A stretch of 64,000 bases of DNA from Blastobasis lacticolella (GCA_905147135.1 LR990043.1:5181057-5245056), one strand, 5' to 3'; positions 1-11,854 are shown, counted from the first letter of the stretch. The notes: a model not told the origin generated them from the sequence alone. Numbers and translations are program-made.

Positions 1-68
1 TTGGATGGAAAAACATCCAAAAAGATAATTTGAGCATCGGCGTGGGCTGGCGCGTATGTCAGGCATAC

Positions 69-145
69 TTCATCATCTGCCTTATGTTACTTACCACCAG
101 GGGTATGGTGGTAAATGCCTTGCTAGTTCGAAGTCAATTTAAGAC
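69..145 (+). mobile_element. CR1-like LINE 3' tail fragment
   Basis: CTTACCACCAGG...GGTGGTAAATGCCTTGCTAG matches the 3' end seen in the longer copies at 6235 and 16655. Confidence 0.5.
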
Positions 146-204
146 TTGCCATTGAGATATTTAACTAATAAATAAAATTACAATTCGGGCGTTGCGGTCA
201 TTTT

Positions 205-303
205 CTAGGTAGGTCCTGGGTTCGATTCTCGGCCGAGCAGAAATTTAAATGATGAATTGAAATTGAAATAATGAATTTTAATTTCTGTTACGGGTCTGGG
301 TGT
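205..303 (+). mobile_element. tRNA-derived SINE family 1, 5' part (interrupted)
   Basis: A B-box-like GGTTCGATTCTC is followed by AGAAATTTAAATGATGAATT and CTGTTACGGGTCTGGGTG, the body of family 1. The element continues at 590-705 after an inserted repeat. Confidence 0.65.
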
Positions 304-311
304 ATTATATA

Positions 312-578
312 TCATCATCATCATCACAGCCCGTAACAGTCCACTGCAGGACTTCGCGCCTCTCCCACGAAAGGGGAGGTTCCTGCCATAATCTCCACGC
401 TTGGCAGGCGGGTTGGAGATCGCAGTGTTTAAATATAACAATGGAAAATGCTGCTGCCCATTTTCCAGACTACGGAGTCTCTTGATCTTATGCCTCGAAA
501 ACATTAGTCGCCTCGTACGACACCCACGAGTGTAAGGGGTTGGTGCTATTCTACTCTGCCGGACACCACACGGCCAAT
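312..578 (-). repeat. GAT-tailed interspersed repeat (family 2)
   Basis: Minus-strand copy from GGCCGTGTGGTGTCCGGCAG to a (GATGAT)n tail. Shared landmarks in all copies are ACTCGTGGGTGTCGTAC, GACTAATGTTTTCGAGGC, ATCTCCAACCCGCCTGCCAA and AGTGGACTGTTA. It is inserted in a family 1 SINE. The short tandem tail suggests a non-LTR (RTE-like) or LINE-mobilised element; no coding sequence is apparent. Confidence 0.75.
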
Positions 579-589
579 ATATATAACGG

Positions 590-705
590 TAGTATATATA
601 ATAAGTATGTATTAAAAAAAGTTGTATAATAATAGTTTATCAGTTATCTAACACCCATAATACAGGCTTTGCTTACTTTTCGGCTGTGTGAACTTGTCCA
701 AGCAT
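590..705 (+). mobile_element. tRNA-derived SINE family 1, 3' part
   Basis: ATAATAAGTATGTATTAAAA, TTATCAGTTATCTAACACCC and GCTGTGTGAACTTGTCCA continue the SINE begun at 205. Confidence 0.6.
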
Positions 706-1603
706 ATTTATGCATTTTTAAATGTTTTACCTTTCCTAATGTTCCCTGTGGTCATTTAGTCCCTCACACTCCAGGGCTTTGATTCTGGTACGGAAATCGT
801 CTCAGTTGCAGTAACATTACAATTGCACCGCATGTCAAACGTGTGATTGTTATTTAAATGACAGATGTTGAGTTGCAACTTTCATGTGATTGTTATTCAA
901 ATGACAGATGTTTAGTTGCCACTTTCATGAGTTCGAACTTTTCCACAATTCGTTTTCTGGTACTTTAGTTGCATTATGGTTTTATATGGTTGTTGATACT
1001 TCAATAAATAAATAACTAAGTTGCATCTTTCTTAGTTGTCAAACTGCCTTTAATACTGTCAACGAAAACGTGTCAAAGGTCGAACAATGATTTAACTGCA
1101 ATTTAACTGGGATGATGCTGGGACTAACTCGATACCTTGACGTAGTTATAGTAACATCACAGTTACATTGCAACATAATAACAACTGCATTGCATACCAG
1201 AATCGGTACCCAGGACCACATGGACCGCTGTTTCCTCGTCTACTAGGCATCCCCTGCATAAAGGGCTGTCTGTAGCTCCTATCGTGAAAATAGTAGTTTG
1301 TACCTGTTATTGTACCAACTACTGTCCTGAATTCTTTCCGTTTGAGATCTAGCAGTTTATTGGTTAATCTTGGTGATCGGGTAATTTGGTGCTTTTTATG
1401 CGCAGCGACCTTCGCAGCAGCCGCTGGAGAGATCACGGTAGAATTCAGGTGACTCGGGGCAACAGTGCTGACGCAAGTAGCGTCCCATACGAGGCACTTA
1501 CCTTTTTTCTCGGCACCAAAGTCATTACGTCTGGTCTTCTGCCATCGGATCTATTAAGGCCCGGCGGCTCAAGCAGGCAAGGAACATCAGCTGACACTAG
1601 GGC

Positions 1604-2830
1604 TCAGCGAATTATATCGTTGAGAGCATGATGCGGAAACCTCCCCGTGCAACGACGAGAGCTCAAAGCGTGGTGGCCATTAGCCTCCACCATGGAGCCG
1701 CAGATGCACGTATAAGATTCACACACCTTGCAGCCCAGCCGGAGAGCCACCGCCACACGCAGTGAGCTGTCGTCTAGCAAAGTGCCCAGATGAGGCGACG
1801 GCAGGGCGTGCAACCATGCTCCCGATTCTGGTTGCGACACAGTCCGGAGTCTAGCCAGATCAGCTCCCGAGGCAACCTCCAACAACTGATCCCTGCTCAG
1901 CTTGCCCGAAACATCATCCGAAGCGTACTGGACGTATGGTAGTAATGGCTTTCTCGCACCAGCGTTGAGCGCCGACCAAGCTGTTATGGCCCCAGACACA
2001 AAGGGTATGCTCAATGCTTATCTCGTCACCGTCTGCCTTATGTATTGTAGCGAAGAGTCCAGCCACGTCATGCGCCGACGTCAGAAAAGCCGGAAAACCA
2101 ACATCCCGTGCGCAACGCACACCAATAACCCCATACCCTACTGGCAGAGCCGCTTGCTTCCACTGAAGCTCACCAAAATCAACGTTTAGTATCGACTCCG
2201 TCGTCGATTTCAAAGCCTCATTAAATGATGAGACTTCATCTTGACAAATCCAAGTAGGCGTAGTCCGCAACAAATATGTTAACTTCGAAAGGGCGAAGCA
2301 CATACGCAATATCTTTGATACGTTCTTGAGCAAACAAAAGAAGGCGTTTGTGAGATAAGATTGCTTCTGGCACTCATTGGATGAAGAAGTCGTTATTTCT
2401 TTGAGGCCAGGCATTAAACAGACTAAAGCGGGAAACGTACGTGCGGGCATGAGCGCCACAGGGAAAGATCTCGCATTTAGAAGGATTCACCTCCAGACCC
2501 AGTTCTTTTGGCCGCACACCTCCATCTTTTTTCGCAAGTGCGCATAGTGCCCTACAAATATGGGCACACTATTGGGTTCAACTGACCACTCAACAAAAAT
2601 TTGGCAAGCCTCGTCAAACAAACGAGTAACCGCCGACCGTTTTCACCCGCAGAGCCGGATGTAAGCTCCTTTAAGTGACCCGGACAAATCCCACCTAAAC
2701 CTGCTGCAGAGCCGCTGTAAAAGGAACTCATGGCCATGGTGATGTCCTCCACTGACACTGTTGTTGCAACAATAGAAGAGTCAGGCGCCGATGGAAAATT
2801 GAGAGGACGCGAGGGATTTGTTTGAATATA
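1604..2830 (-). pseudogene. Reverse transcriptase relic with the catalytic core deleted
   Basis: Minus-strand remains of a retroelement polyprotein, read from 2830 down to 1604. The N-terminal piece (about 2758-2550) contains AGLGGICPGHLKEL and LSGQLNPIVCPYL, the finger-side motif of a reverse transcriptase, then a shifted frame ALAKKDGGVRP. Next comes a jump straight to GLEVNPSKCEIF, so the palm segment with the YxDD catalytic motif is missing. The C-terminal part follows (LSKLTYLLRTTPTW, FGELQWKQAALPVGYGVIGV, ESGAWLHALPSPHLG, LRVAVALRLGCKVC) and ends HHALSSRRCTGRFPHHALND. Frameshifts separate 2552-2758, 1914-2459 and 1604-2014. This C-terminal architecture occurs in a group of animal RT-bearing elements; I do not name the clade. 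No endonuclease domain is visible. Confidence 0.7.
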
Positions 2831-3959
2831 ATTACATTAATATCGTCGACTAGGGTTAGATAACAAATATTATCGATTTTAAATAGAGGTATAGTCTGGA
2901 TTACACAGTTGTTTTATATACCAGCTGCAAATAACAATGTCTCACACAACAGTCCCTTATTAGGAATGTGCCATAACTGTAACACGTGATATGTCCTCAC
3001 ATCAACATATTCGATACAAATCCACAAAAATTTAAAACATTTTTAAATAACTTTAAAAAGTGTGAAAATAACTGCATGCACTCTCAGTAGTTTTTCTTAT
3101 CATTACCTTTGTCAATTTTTTTAAATGTTGTGTACAATTGAAATTGGGCATCTAATTTGTTACGGTTTAGAGTCTAAAGCTGTTAGATATAAGACGATAA
3201 TTTGTTGTCTGTTATTGTGCCTACTTATCTAAAATAAAATATGCTACAATCTCCGAAACTAACATCAAGTATGCTAAAAGAATATTTGAACTTCTTTAAT
3301 ATTTGGACCCTTTTGGTCCCGGATATTGTTCTACAATGTTCTAAACCACTACGTAGTTATATACCTACCTATTAAAACATTAGAACTACTAGTACTAATT
3401 AAAATATGTATATATAATGTGTACAATCAATAATTCACTGCTGGGTTAAGTATACCTACCCACAGAATATCTACAGCCACAAGCTACGATCCAGACACAC
3501 CTCTGTACCACAGTTCCTCCGCCACCCTTAGTCTTAAATAAAGTTACCTACTAAAGCAATGGGTATATTTTGTGTAAAATTATTATAACTCAAAGTTGGT
3601 ATAGATAACGACTTGCATTCAAATGACATAGATTTCATGAAAAGAAAACCCAGACGCCGTCAAAGGCTCTCAGATAGAGGCTGCATTATTTAAGGCGCGC
3701 CGTGTAAACTAGTTGAAAAGCGGGGTTATTAAAGTTCCGGGCCAGCGCTGTTATTTTCATATCAAAAACGTTGTTATAGAACGCTTACTTTATTTGTACA
3801 CTTTTTAAAGGCCATCTTTATTAACATTTCGGTCACTGATGTATTTAGATTCATCAAACACATTCTTCAATGTTCCGATGCAATACACGTTACTTATCAC
3901 TTCGAAGTCACTTTTAAAATCATCATTACTAGTAAGAGGCAAACATTAAAATAAATAAA
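2831..3959. other. No gene seen
   Basis: AT-rich DNA with many stops in all frames; no repeat family of this window recognised. Confidence 0.5.
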
Positions 3960-4205
3960 AATAAAAATATAATCGTGGACAAATTCACACAGCGCCATCT
4001 AGCCCCAAAGTAAGCAAAGCTTGTGTTATGGGTGCTAGATAACTGACAAACTACTTATATACTTTTAAATACATATTTATTATACGTAGAACACCCAGAC
4101 CCGTAACAGAAATTAAAATTCATCATTTCAATTTCTGGCCGGCTGGGAATCGAACCCGGGACCTCTTGCGTGGCAGACTGACCACTGACCCACTCAGGTC
4201 GTCAT
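3960..4205 (-). mobile_element. tRNA-derived SINE family 1, nearly full length
   Basis: Minus strand: GACCTGAGTGGGTCAGTGGT (A-box-like) and GGTCCCGGGTTCGATTCCC (B box), then the family body and GCGCTGTGTGAATTTGTCCA near the 3' end. The tRNA-like head supplies an internal pol III promoter. Confidence 0.75.
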
Positions 4206-4239
4206 TACATTACGCTCATGGCCGCAGAGAATTAAGATT

Positions 4240-4450
4240 GCGAAAATTATTTATTACCCCGACGAAAAAAAAGAGGTGTTATTAGTTTGACGTGTGTTTG
4301 TGTGGCTTTGCGTATCTGTGGCATTGTAAATCCTGAACGGGTGGACCGATGCAGTTTAGTCTATTTAAAAGTCAGTTTAAACAAGATAGTTCTTATCTTT
4401 GTTTCATTAAAATCGGTTCTGTAGTTTAGAAAATATTTGAGTATAAGTAA
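4240..4450 (+). repeat. Interspersed repeat 'CCCCGACG' (family 5)
   Basis: ACCCCGACGAAAAAAAAGAG, GTTTGACGTGTGTTTGTGTG, GGGTGGACCGATGCAGTTTA and TAAAATCGGTTCTGTAGTTT; further copies at 42945-43110 (minus) and 45035-45200 (plus, diverged). Confidence 0.5.
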
Positions 4451-6010
4451 TCTTAGTCGGGTGTTATCAGACTTTTTTTTTGTTATTTGAAAGATCAACT
4501 GTAAGCAATTTTCATATGAGCAGTAATATAAGACAATCAAATGCCAATTATAAATCTTCACCAATATGTAAAATTAAGCTTACGTTGCAAGTTCGTTAGG
4601 TTATTACTAGGTCCATCTCCTGCGACGCAAATATTAGGCGTACCAACTTAAACAATTACCTAAAGTAAACGTACCTACGAGTACGTGTAATAAAGTGAAA
4701 TAGGAGATCGTATTTTCTTTGTGCAGAGGAATCCCTGGAATAAATAAATCGATTTCAAAAATAATTTCCCTTCCCTACATTCACTATTCAAGAGCAAAAC
4801 ACTTGTCGATTCTTTTGCACAAACTTTAGCTTTAATGACTTTATTGGTTCTCCGAGAAAAACTGAAGTGGATATGTACTTAGAAGTCAGAAGATTCTACG
4901 TTCAATAAGTAAAGTAAGTATAAATAGTATGTTAAATAGCAATTCCAGTGAAGACCTGTTTTATGTCAGTGCTCTCCTCAAACTCTATTTCAACGGCGCC
5001 TTAATCTCATGATTGCAAAGTCAAGATAGAGCAAAGTAGAATAAACTCCTGGCTTTGAAAGTCGCGTATTCGAAAGTCTTGAAATAATATCAATTTCTCA
5101 TATCTCAGGAAAAGCTTGGCCCTGGGAGGAATGTTGTTTTGAATATTATTGATATTTAATCTCAAGGAATTGGGTCAAGTGGCTCGTCGGAAGGTATAAA
5201 GTTATTTCCTCGTTGTATCATATTTATATTGCAATTAAATATGTTGTTCTTAGCAAGTTCAGTGTTAGCAATTCGTCATATCAGCCGCATGACGGCTACC
5301 TACTAGACATTTGACTCCCCTAATCCGAATACCTAAATTCTCTCCGAGGTATCTGCAATACATATTCGTGAGAGCTTACAGACTAGGCATAAAAGTTCAA
5401 ATCATCAAGTCGTTAAGTCATAGATACATAGTATAGTCATAGTAACATAAAAAAAATAAACGCGGATGATACTCACTCTTACTTGCTGGTGGCTCCTTGT
5501 ACGTGCGTACTTCTTGACACCCACACATTTGGTTGTCCATAAGCAATCTCCTTTAACGGGCTGACGTTACAATATACTCTCCACTCCACTGTGGAACCAC
5601 TAGTCAGGAATGGAGTTTTCTAGGATCAAGAATACTCCCTCTACGGGAGTTTTCACTATGGATTGTCACTCAACCATCAAGAAGCGGCGTTGGCGGTTGT
5701 ATTCTACTTACTCTTTACACACGGTCAATAATAATATATTACATACAAGTACACAAAATGTCAATCAGAAACAAATACTACACACAATCGTCTTAGAATC
5801 TACTCTTAACATAAATAAAACCCCTAACTTTTACTAAGTATCTGATCAAATACCAAACCCGCAATACACCGAAATTTGGAACGCAAATGGTAAGTAATTC
5901 CGAAGACTAAACATTTGTTCTTACGCGGCAAATGTCAGCAAATATTTGGCGGTGCGTAAAATAAATTCGGAAACCGACAGCGTGGGGCAAACAAACAGTG
6001 TTTAAAGCAA
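4451..6010. other. No gene seen
   Basis: AT-rich; only short chance ORFs (for example 5610-5837) without recognisable similarity. Confidence 0.5.
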
Positions 6011-6234
6011 TTATTTTTCCAATTCTGGCGACTTTGCACCCCGTTTATTGGCAATCGAATGTGTCGAGATTGCCGGGAGTGTGCAAACAGTGTGTCTCTG
6101 AAACGGCACATTAAAAGCTATATAAACATGCATCCACAAGCGAGATAAAGAATTTGTCGTTGCAATTATTATTATGCCTAGATATGGGGAAGCTAATAAT
6201 TTATCATCGACTTTGTTTTTTTTTTTATAATTGG

Positions 6235-6857
6235 ACTTGCCAGCCATTTGAACGCCGCAACCGCACCTGGTGGTAAGCGACGATGCGGCCGATAATGAAG
6301 CGTGCCTGGTTAGGTACAGCCTATTCACTTTGGCCTTGAACGCGTCTAGATTATAATGATCAGGGAACACACTATGGCTAAGGAATGCGTTCCATTCCTT
6401 AGCCATACACATTATAAAAGTTGAACTAAAGCGGCTCGTGCGGATAGCTGGAAGGTCCACTACATAAGAATAAAGCGCTCGCCCGGATCGCGTCTCCCGA
6501 TGGCTGAATGAGGTCGTGCAACTGTTTCGCACAATCTCTGAAATTCAACCTGTGGAAGAACGACAAACGCGCAACCCTACGCCGATGCGCAAGGCTCTGC
6601 AGCTTAGCTTCAAACACTTGCGGATTACAAGTTAACTTCGTTGCACATTTTTCCACCGAATCTAAAGCGGCAAGTTGGTTTTTGGCTGATCCATCACAGA
6701 GGTGGTAGCAGTACTCCATGCAAGATCGGACTTGTGCTTGATATAATGGAAGCAACTGCCTTGAAGTGAAGTACCGCTTGACCTTCGCGAAGATTCCAAG
6801 TTTTTGCTTTTGATTCGATGAACTGGGAAAATATAATGATATTATACATATACACAA
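6235..6857 (-). pseudogene. CR1/Jockey-like LINE, C-terminal RT remnant and 3' end
   Basis: Two overlapping frames (6857-6426 and 6532-6011) together give the end of a non-LTR reverse transcriptase. The first has KLGIFAKVKRYFTSRQLLPL, YQAQVRSCMEYC and LAALDSVEKCATKL; the second has TFIMCMAKEWNAF and PDHYNLDAFKAKVNRLY. The pattern YxAQVRxxMEYCxHL...LDxVxxxA...W(N)...YNLxxFKxxVNRL is the thumb/C-terminal tail common in CR1- and Jockey-type LINEs. A frameshift separates the halves. The 3' tail GGCAAGTCCAATTATAAAAAAAA marks the downstream end. It is 5'-truncated, hence dead on arrival. Confidence 0.75.
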
Positions 6858-6899
6858 ATATTCTTAGTCTTGAAGTCTTTGGAGCTTGTAGCTTTCTTA

Positions 6900-6975
6900 T
6901 TTCTTACTGTAGGCAAACAGGCAAGCAGGCCACCTGATGGAAGTGGTCACCACTGCCTAAAGACATTAGCAACAC
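6900..6975 (-). mobile_element. Jockey-like LINE 3' fragment (family 6)
   Basis: GTAGGCAAACAGGCAAGCAG and CACCTGATGGAAGTGGTCAC in reverse orientation; a similar short piece is at 10795-10860. Confidence 0.45.
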
Positions 6976-7269
6976 CAAGACTTTCGCCAATGAGTTGTGT
7001 AGTAGATTTACCTACTTCTAAGACATTAGTCGCATTGCACAAGTAAAGTATGTACTTGTACATTAAAGATATTTACATTAAAGATATTTATACACAACAT
7101 TAAAGATATTTCAGAAAAAATTTGTGATAGGATTCTGGGAAGCAGATTTCAGTTTGCTTCAGAGACTTAGAGTAACACGGACAATATAGGTAAGTAGCCA
7201 AGTTTCGACGAACATAGGTACATGACTTTTTAAAAATTAAAAACTTTCTTACCGCACTGTGGCTTTACA

Positions 7270-7430
7270 AAGTAACTGAATTACGGGCATGAGGAATTTC
7301 ATCTTAGTCCTGCAATTGGTTATGCAATTTTGTTGCCCGCAATCTAAATGCTTGATTCATAGATTTTAGGGGCGACAGTTACCGCTTACCATCAGTGGGT
7401 GGTCTGCTCGTTTGTCACCTCGTTGCTTAA
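7270..7430 (+). repeat. Interspersed repeat family 4
   Basis: GAATTTCATCTTAGTCCTGC, TTTGTTGCCCGCAATCTAAA and GACAGTTACCGCTTACCATC. Confidence 0.5.
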
Positions 7431-7589
7431 AGAATTAAATAAACTGTTGCCCATTTTCTGGTTAACCAAGACATAAACGCCACACCTGTGAAATAAATGG
7501 CTTCAGTTCATGCTATATTTTACATAGGATTACGTTCATAACTCCATATTTGTACTGCCATAACTAAAAATACGCAAGATCACTACAAT

Positions 7590-7775
7590 ACGTATTATAA
7601 AACAAAGTCCCACGAAGCGTCTGTCTATCTGTCTATTAATTCGCGATGAACTCAAAAGCTAGTAAACGGATTTTCATGCGGTCACCAATATACAAAGTGA
7701 TTCATGAGGAAAGTTCAGGTTTATATTTATATAGGTTACTACCCGAGCGAAGCCGGGGCGGGTGGCAAGTAAACT
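7590..7775 (+). mobile_element. Helitron-like non-autonomous fragment
   Basis: AAACAAAGTCCCACGAAGCG, TGTCTATCTGTCTATTAATT, AAACGGATTTTCATGCGGTC, ATTCATGAGGAAAG, and the end CCCGAGCGAAGCCGGGGCGG with a short CCCG/CGGG stem. This pattern is widespread in Lepidoptera and is usually assigned to Helitron-like elements. Confidence 0.5.
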
Positions 7776-8749
7776 ACAATTGCGTTAGGATGGCTAAGTA
7801 TAGAAAACCGCGGTAACTGGGCACTTGACACTTGACAAACGAATCAATCCATTTGACCCTGTTCGATTATTTAACCCACCGGTGACCGGACGGCAAAAGG
7901 GAGGACGTCGGGTCATTATGCTGGTGTTTTCTATTAAAATGGACGGTGCAAATTGGGTGGAGACTGAAGCAGTCCCTTAAAGGCGGCGTCACACTGGTCA
8001 TACGTGTTATTTTTATTTATTTATGTTCTCCCAAAAGCTTTACAAAGACATTTAAAATATCAAAAAGTTGATTGGGAGACAGGAGTCCAAACAAGGTTAG
8101 CCTTTGTTATGGAGCTCCTGCTCCCCCCCCCCTGACCTGGCTGGCTGGCTGGTGTATTACGACTACCATGGTGTGACATGAGATATCATAGTCCACGTAC
8201 TAAAACAGACTTGACCAAATAAAGCACTTTCAGTTATGCACATACTAATATTATCACACAAATATAGTTTTATTTTAATTTTGAATACTTATCATATGTC
8301 TTATAATATTTTATATAATAATAATCAAATATTTATTATTTGTTCTTACAAATCCCACTGTGTGTGCCACAAAACGTATGTGTTGCGGAAACGTGGCATG
8401 CCCTAGTGTGTTTCTGTGTCTGACGAGGACGTGGCGTCACATGGCGTAGCGTGGCGTAAGCCCAGTCTGGTGCCACCTTAATTCGGACGGATTACGAGGG
8501 TCCAAAGTACACCCCGAAGGTAAATATTGATTGATGTGCCGATCTACGGTGCAGTGGATTGAATGTGTATTTACTTTGGATGGCTATTTGAGCGTGGAAG
8601 AGATTTAAATTGCTTCCAATGTGATGTAACTGTAATTCTGACGTTGAGTGGAGCACTTTTATAGGAAAAAGAACTGCTGAGCACTTTTATAGATAAAAGA
8701 GCTGCTGTAAGTTTGTTCGGCCGTGGTGCCGCCGTAGCTTATTATAATA
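7776..8749. other. Non-coding, small repeat pieces
   Basis: Includes a C10 run at 8125-8134 and a TTTATTTATTTATG-type LINE tail near 8010; nothing coding. Confidence 0.4.
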
Positions 8750-8950
8750 ACTTTACTATCTACTTATAAAAAAATGTCCCACGCCGCGTCTGACTGTCTG
8801 TCTGTCTTTTCGCGATAATATCAAAAATTATTGAACGGATTTTCATGCGGTTTCTTACAATAGACAGAGTGGTTCATGAGGACGGTTTAGGTGTACAATT
8901 TGTTAAGGTATGTGCGAAGCCAGAGCGAATTAAAATACTAGCGACCTAGC
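8750..8950 (+). mobile_element. Helitron-like non-autonomous fragment
   Basis: Same motif order as 7590 (ATGTCCCACGCCGCGTCTGA; AACGGATTTTCATGCGGTTT; GTGGTTCATGAGGA), ending AAATACTAGCG with a CTAG. Confidence 0.5.
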
Positions 8951-9684
8951 AGGTATTTTAATAAAACTGTGAAACTACCGTACCGCGCACGTTCAAGTTT
9001 TCTGCCGAAGTCTTGTTTACTGTATAACTTGGGGTTCTTCAAAGACACGTGTACCTCAAATTCGGTACCTCATCTTAGGTTGCACATGTCCTGGATGACG
9101 GTGATCGCTTTCAACCAGATGGACTGTTTGACCACAATATCAAATCAGGAAATAAGTATCTCTCTCACAATGTATGCTAGAAACTAAACAGAAATATAAT
9201 AATAAAATTATATTTATTTCATGTTTGGAATATTGCGAGAAAAGCACGAAGCGAGCGAGAACATTCTATGAATAAATTCGGGAATGAGAATATTCTATTC
9301 ATATAAAGTACAAAAACCGGTCCACCCAAACAAAGTCGCAAGGGAATCGAGTTCGGAATAAAAAAAAGCACCGAGTCCCCATTTTAATTAAGTAAATATT
9401 CCATCAGTGTCGTATTAATGTGCGCCCAGTCGAGGCGAGCTTTAATTAATTTCATATTGAATCGGAATCCGCAACTCGTTTGCGCGGGCATCGATCAGGT
9501 GTCGCGTTTAAAGTCAGGTAAATTGAGACTGTGGATAATACAAACGAGTGTGTCGTATAGTTATAAAAAGGTAAATAAATCCTTATACAGATCAACAAAT
9601 AAACTAAACGAATATAGGAACGTTTATTCATGAATTGGCATTACCTAGAAAGGCATGCTCCATCTTCCGACGAAACTCCCCTAG
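8951..9684. other. No gene seen
   Basis: Chance ORFs of 70 codons only; ACGAAGCGAGCGAGA near 9246 has no identified role. Confidence 0.4.
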
Positions 9685-9772
9685 TGTTGCTGATGTCCAT
9701 AGGCGGTGGTGACCACTTTCCTACCGGTGGTCTGCTCGCATGTTTGTCTGCCGTATAACTATATGAATATAT
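9685..9772 (+). mobile_element. Jockey-like LINE 3' fragment (family 6)
   Basis: GTTGCTGATGTCCATAGGCG, GTGACCACTTTCCTACCGG and TGTTTGTCTGCCGTAT. Confidence 0.5.
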
Positions 9773-9949
9773 GCCGTATAAATAAACAAAACAATTACGT
9801 TTCTCAGTAGTGCTATATTAAATACCTACGGAGAAAATAACTTTTTCCAAGGGCTATTTCCCGTATCAGGTTCGGAATACCAGGAATATCGGGACTGACC
9901 ATTAGACCGTGATTATTCATTCAGTCGCCTGAATTTGCAAGTTTCGGCG

Positions 9950-10015
9950 ATGTCCTCATTGGCAACGGTCATGCGACGGGCGGTTTTGAGGTCTCCTATT
10001 AGTCGGGCACCTTCC
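9950..10015. repeat. Diverged relative of the 54195 element
   Basis: CAACGGTC, TTTGAGG-type core and CTCCTAT(T/C)(A/G)GTCGGG are shared with 54195-54255; the right half is not recognisable. Confidence 0.4.
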
Positions 10016-10261
10016 TCGCGATGTTTGGTGAAATATTTTCGCTGACCGTAAAAAACATTGGTTATTGTACAACTTGGTTATTTACAAAAGTCAGAAAAAT
10101 CATTGGTCATCATTTCCCGACCGAACTCGGTACTTCTCGCTTACTATGCTGCCCCGCTAGCCATAATCTTCGCCAGCGAAGCTCTTATTAGATACGGAAA
10201 ATATAACAAAAAGAGAAAACTGCAGATACTTAATTTTACCGAATAAATAGGTTTGATTTTT

Positions 10262-10432
10262 ATTTTTATACCACTGAGGTAGCAAACAAGCTTGCGGCCT
10301 GCCTGATGATAGCAGTCACCGCAGCCTATGGACGTTTACAATACCAGGGGCATCACCCACGCGTTGCCGACCCCGTAAAAACCATTTAACCCCTTTCTTG
10401 AAGAACTCCATGTTGTACTCTCCAGGGGAAAC
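10262..10432 (-). mobile_element. LINE 3' end (family 7)
   Basis: GCCTGATGATAGCAGTCACC, ACGCGTTGCCGACCCCGTAA and CCTTTCTTGAAGAACTCCAT; shares its last 60 bp with 15085-15200. Confidence 0.55.
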
Positions 10433-10435
10433 CTT

Positions 10436-10475
10436 GATACTATATTTATAGGTAAAACACTATAAATATAGTATC
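10436..10475. other. Perfect 16-bp hairpin
   Basis: GATACTATATTTATAG, loop GTAAAACA, CTATAAATATAGTATC. It sits at the border of the LINE fragment 10262-10432. Confidence 0.7.
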
Positions 10476-11294
10476 GATCTTTATCCTAAACTAGCACAGT
10501 ATCAAGATTCAAACTACGCCGCTGATTTATAGTGGTTAGCTTCGGTTTCAACTTCGAAGTTGCGTAATTTATCTTTATCCATATTAGATAGCAACACAAA
10601 CTATGGACAGCTCGACTATCAGATTTCGATTTGCTTGTTTGACTTGTGTTTGCTTGTGTACACGCAATAGTAAACAATGGAAACGTAATATTTAAATAGG
10701 TAGTACACTTATTAGCTTTTCTCTATTTTCTTGTTGCGTTATCTAAGTGACTAGAGTAGAAAGGGTACCTAGGACATTTAAGGAAAGTTTTTTATATCAC
10801 GCTGTAGGTAAACAGGCAAACGGAGCGGACCACCTGTTGGGAAGTGGTTACAAAGACTTTATTGCCGCTCAGTTCCTTACTTTCAGGCCTACTTATCTTT
10901 GGCCGCACCGTCACTTAGATACCACCAGGTGAGATGGCGGTAAAACGACTAGCTATAGAAACTATAAAAAAATCAAGTCATACGAATGGATTATTGGAAA
11001 TAAACTCAAGCAAAACTACTTACATGTGCTAATGCATATGTTTATTATCGACGACAGTCCAGCATTGAAATGTTATAGGCTATGCTCTTGATTGATTCAG
11101 CACCATTTTCCATCAAGTCGTTTGGCACAAGTTTGCACTTTCGTAAAAGTTCTTCTTTTCTGCTTTATATGCCTACCACAATAATACTTACACGCCCTTT
11201 TTACTGTAGAAGTAGAAGTTTTCCACTTGCATGGTCGTCTTTCGCTTCTTGTACAGACAGCTGCAGAGAGAACTGATCCCCCTACCATAATTTT

Positions 11295-11420
11295 TTTTTT
11301 TTTTATTACTATACTAGCCAGGCATTTGACCGCCACCTCACCTGGTGGTAAGTGACGAAGCGGTCTATGATGGAGCATGCCTGTCTAGGAACAGCCTATT
11401 CACTCTAGCCTATTCAATGT
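11295..11420 (-). mobile_element. CR1-like LINE 3' end
   Basis: Minus strand reads AGGCATGCTCCATCATAGAC, TTACCACCAGGTGAGGTGGC and GTCAAATGCCTGGCTAG, then a poly-A-like run: the last 120 bp of the same LINE family. Confidence 0.6.
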
Positions 11421-11784
11421 ACACTGTGGTCCATTCATTCTGCAGCAGACTGAATCTTTCCATATACACTCGTCGTTTCTTTCAAATATGAGTGATAAGA
11501 TATCGGCCTTCCCCTTTCAATGCTTCCATTATCTTGCCATATAATATTTCTTCTTCTATCGTGGAGTAATAGAAAACTCGCTTTTAGCTTTATTTTATTA
11601 CCCAAGAACAATAACACAATAAGAGGTGAGATAAATAACTATATAGTTCACTCTCATCTCGACGCGAAGTCGTTTAGATAAGGCGCCGTAACTGCTCGGG
11701 GTTATTTAGCATTTGGCAATAAATATTTTCCCATTTGAACACCGTCCTGCGCAGTTTGCTCCCGACATTACGCAAAAGTATGAA

Positions 11785-11854
11785 GTTATTATAATTTAAT
11801 TATTCATTGCTTATTGTATATCTACTTAGCATTGAATAATTAAATTGTAATAAC
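11785..11854. other. Long AT-rich hairpin
   Basis: GTTATTATAATTTAATTATT CATTGC pairs with GCATTGAATAATTAAATTGT AATAAC: 26 bp with two mismatches, 18-nt loop. Confidence 0.65.

Noticed and set aside
1914..2459. Host protein of 181 residues
   Set aside because: Aligns in my reading with the C-terminal half of a reverse transcriptase and is flanked by other frames of the same relic.
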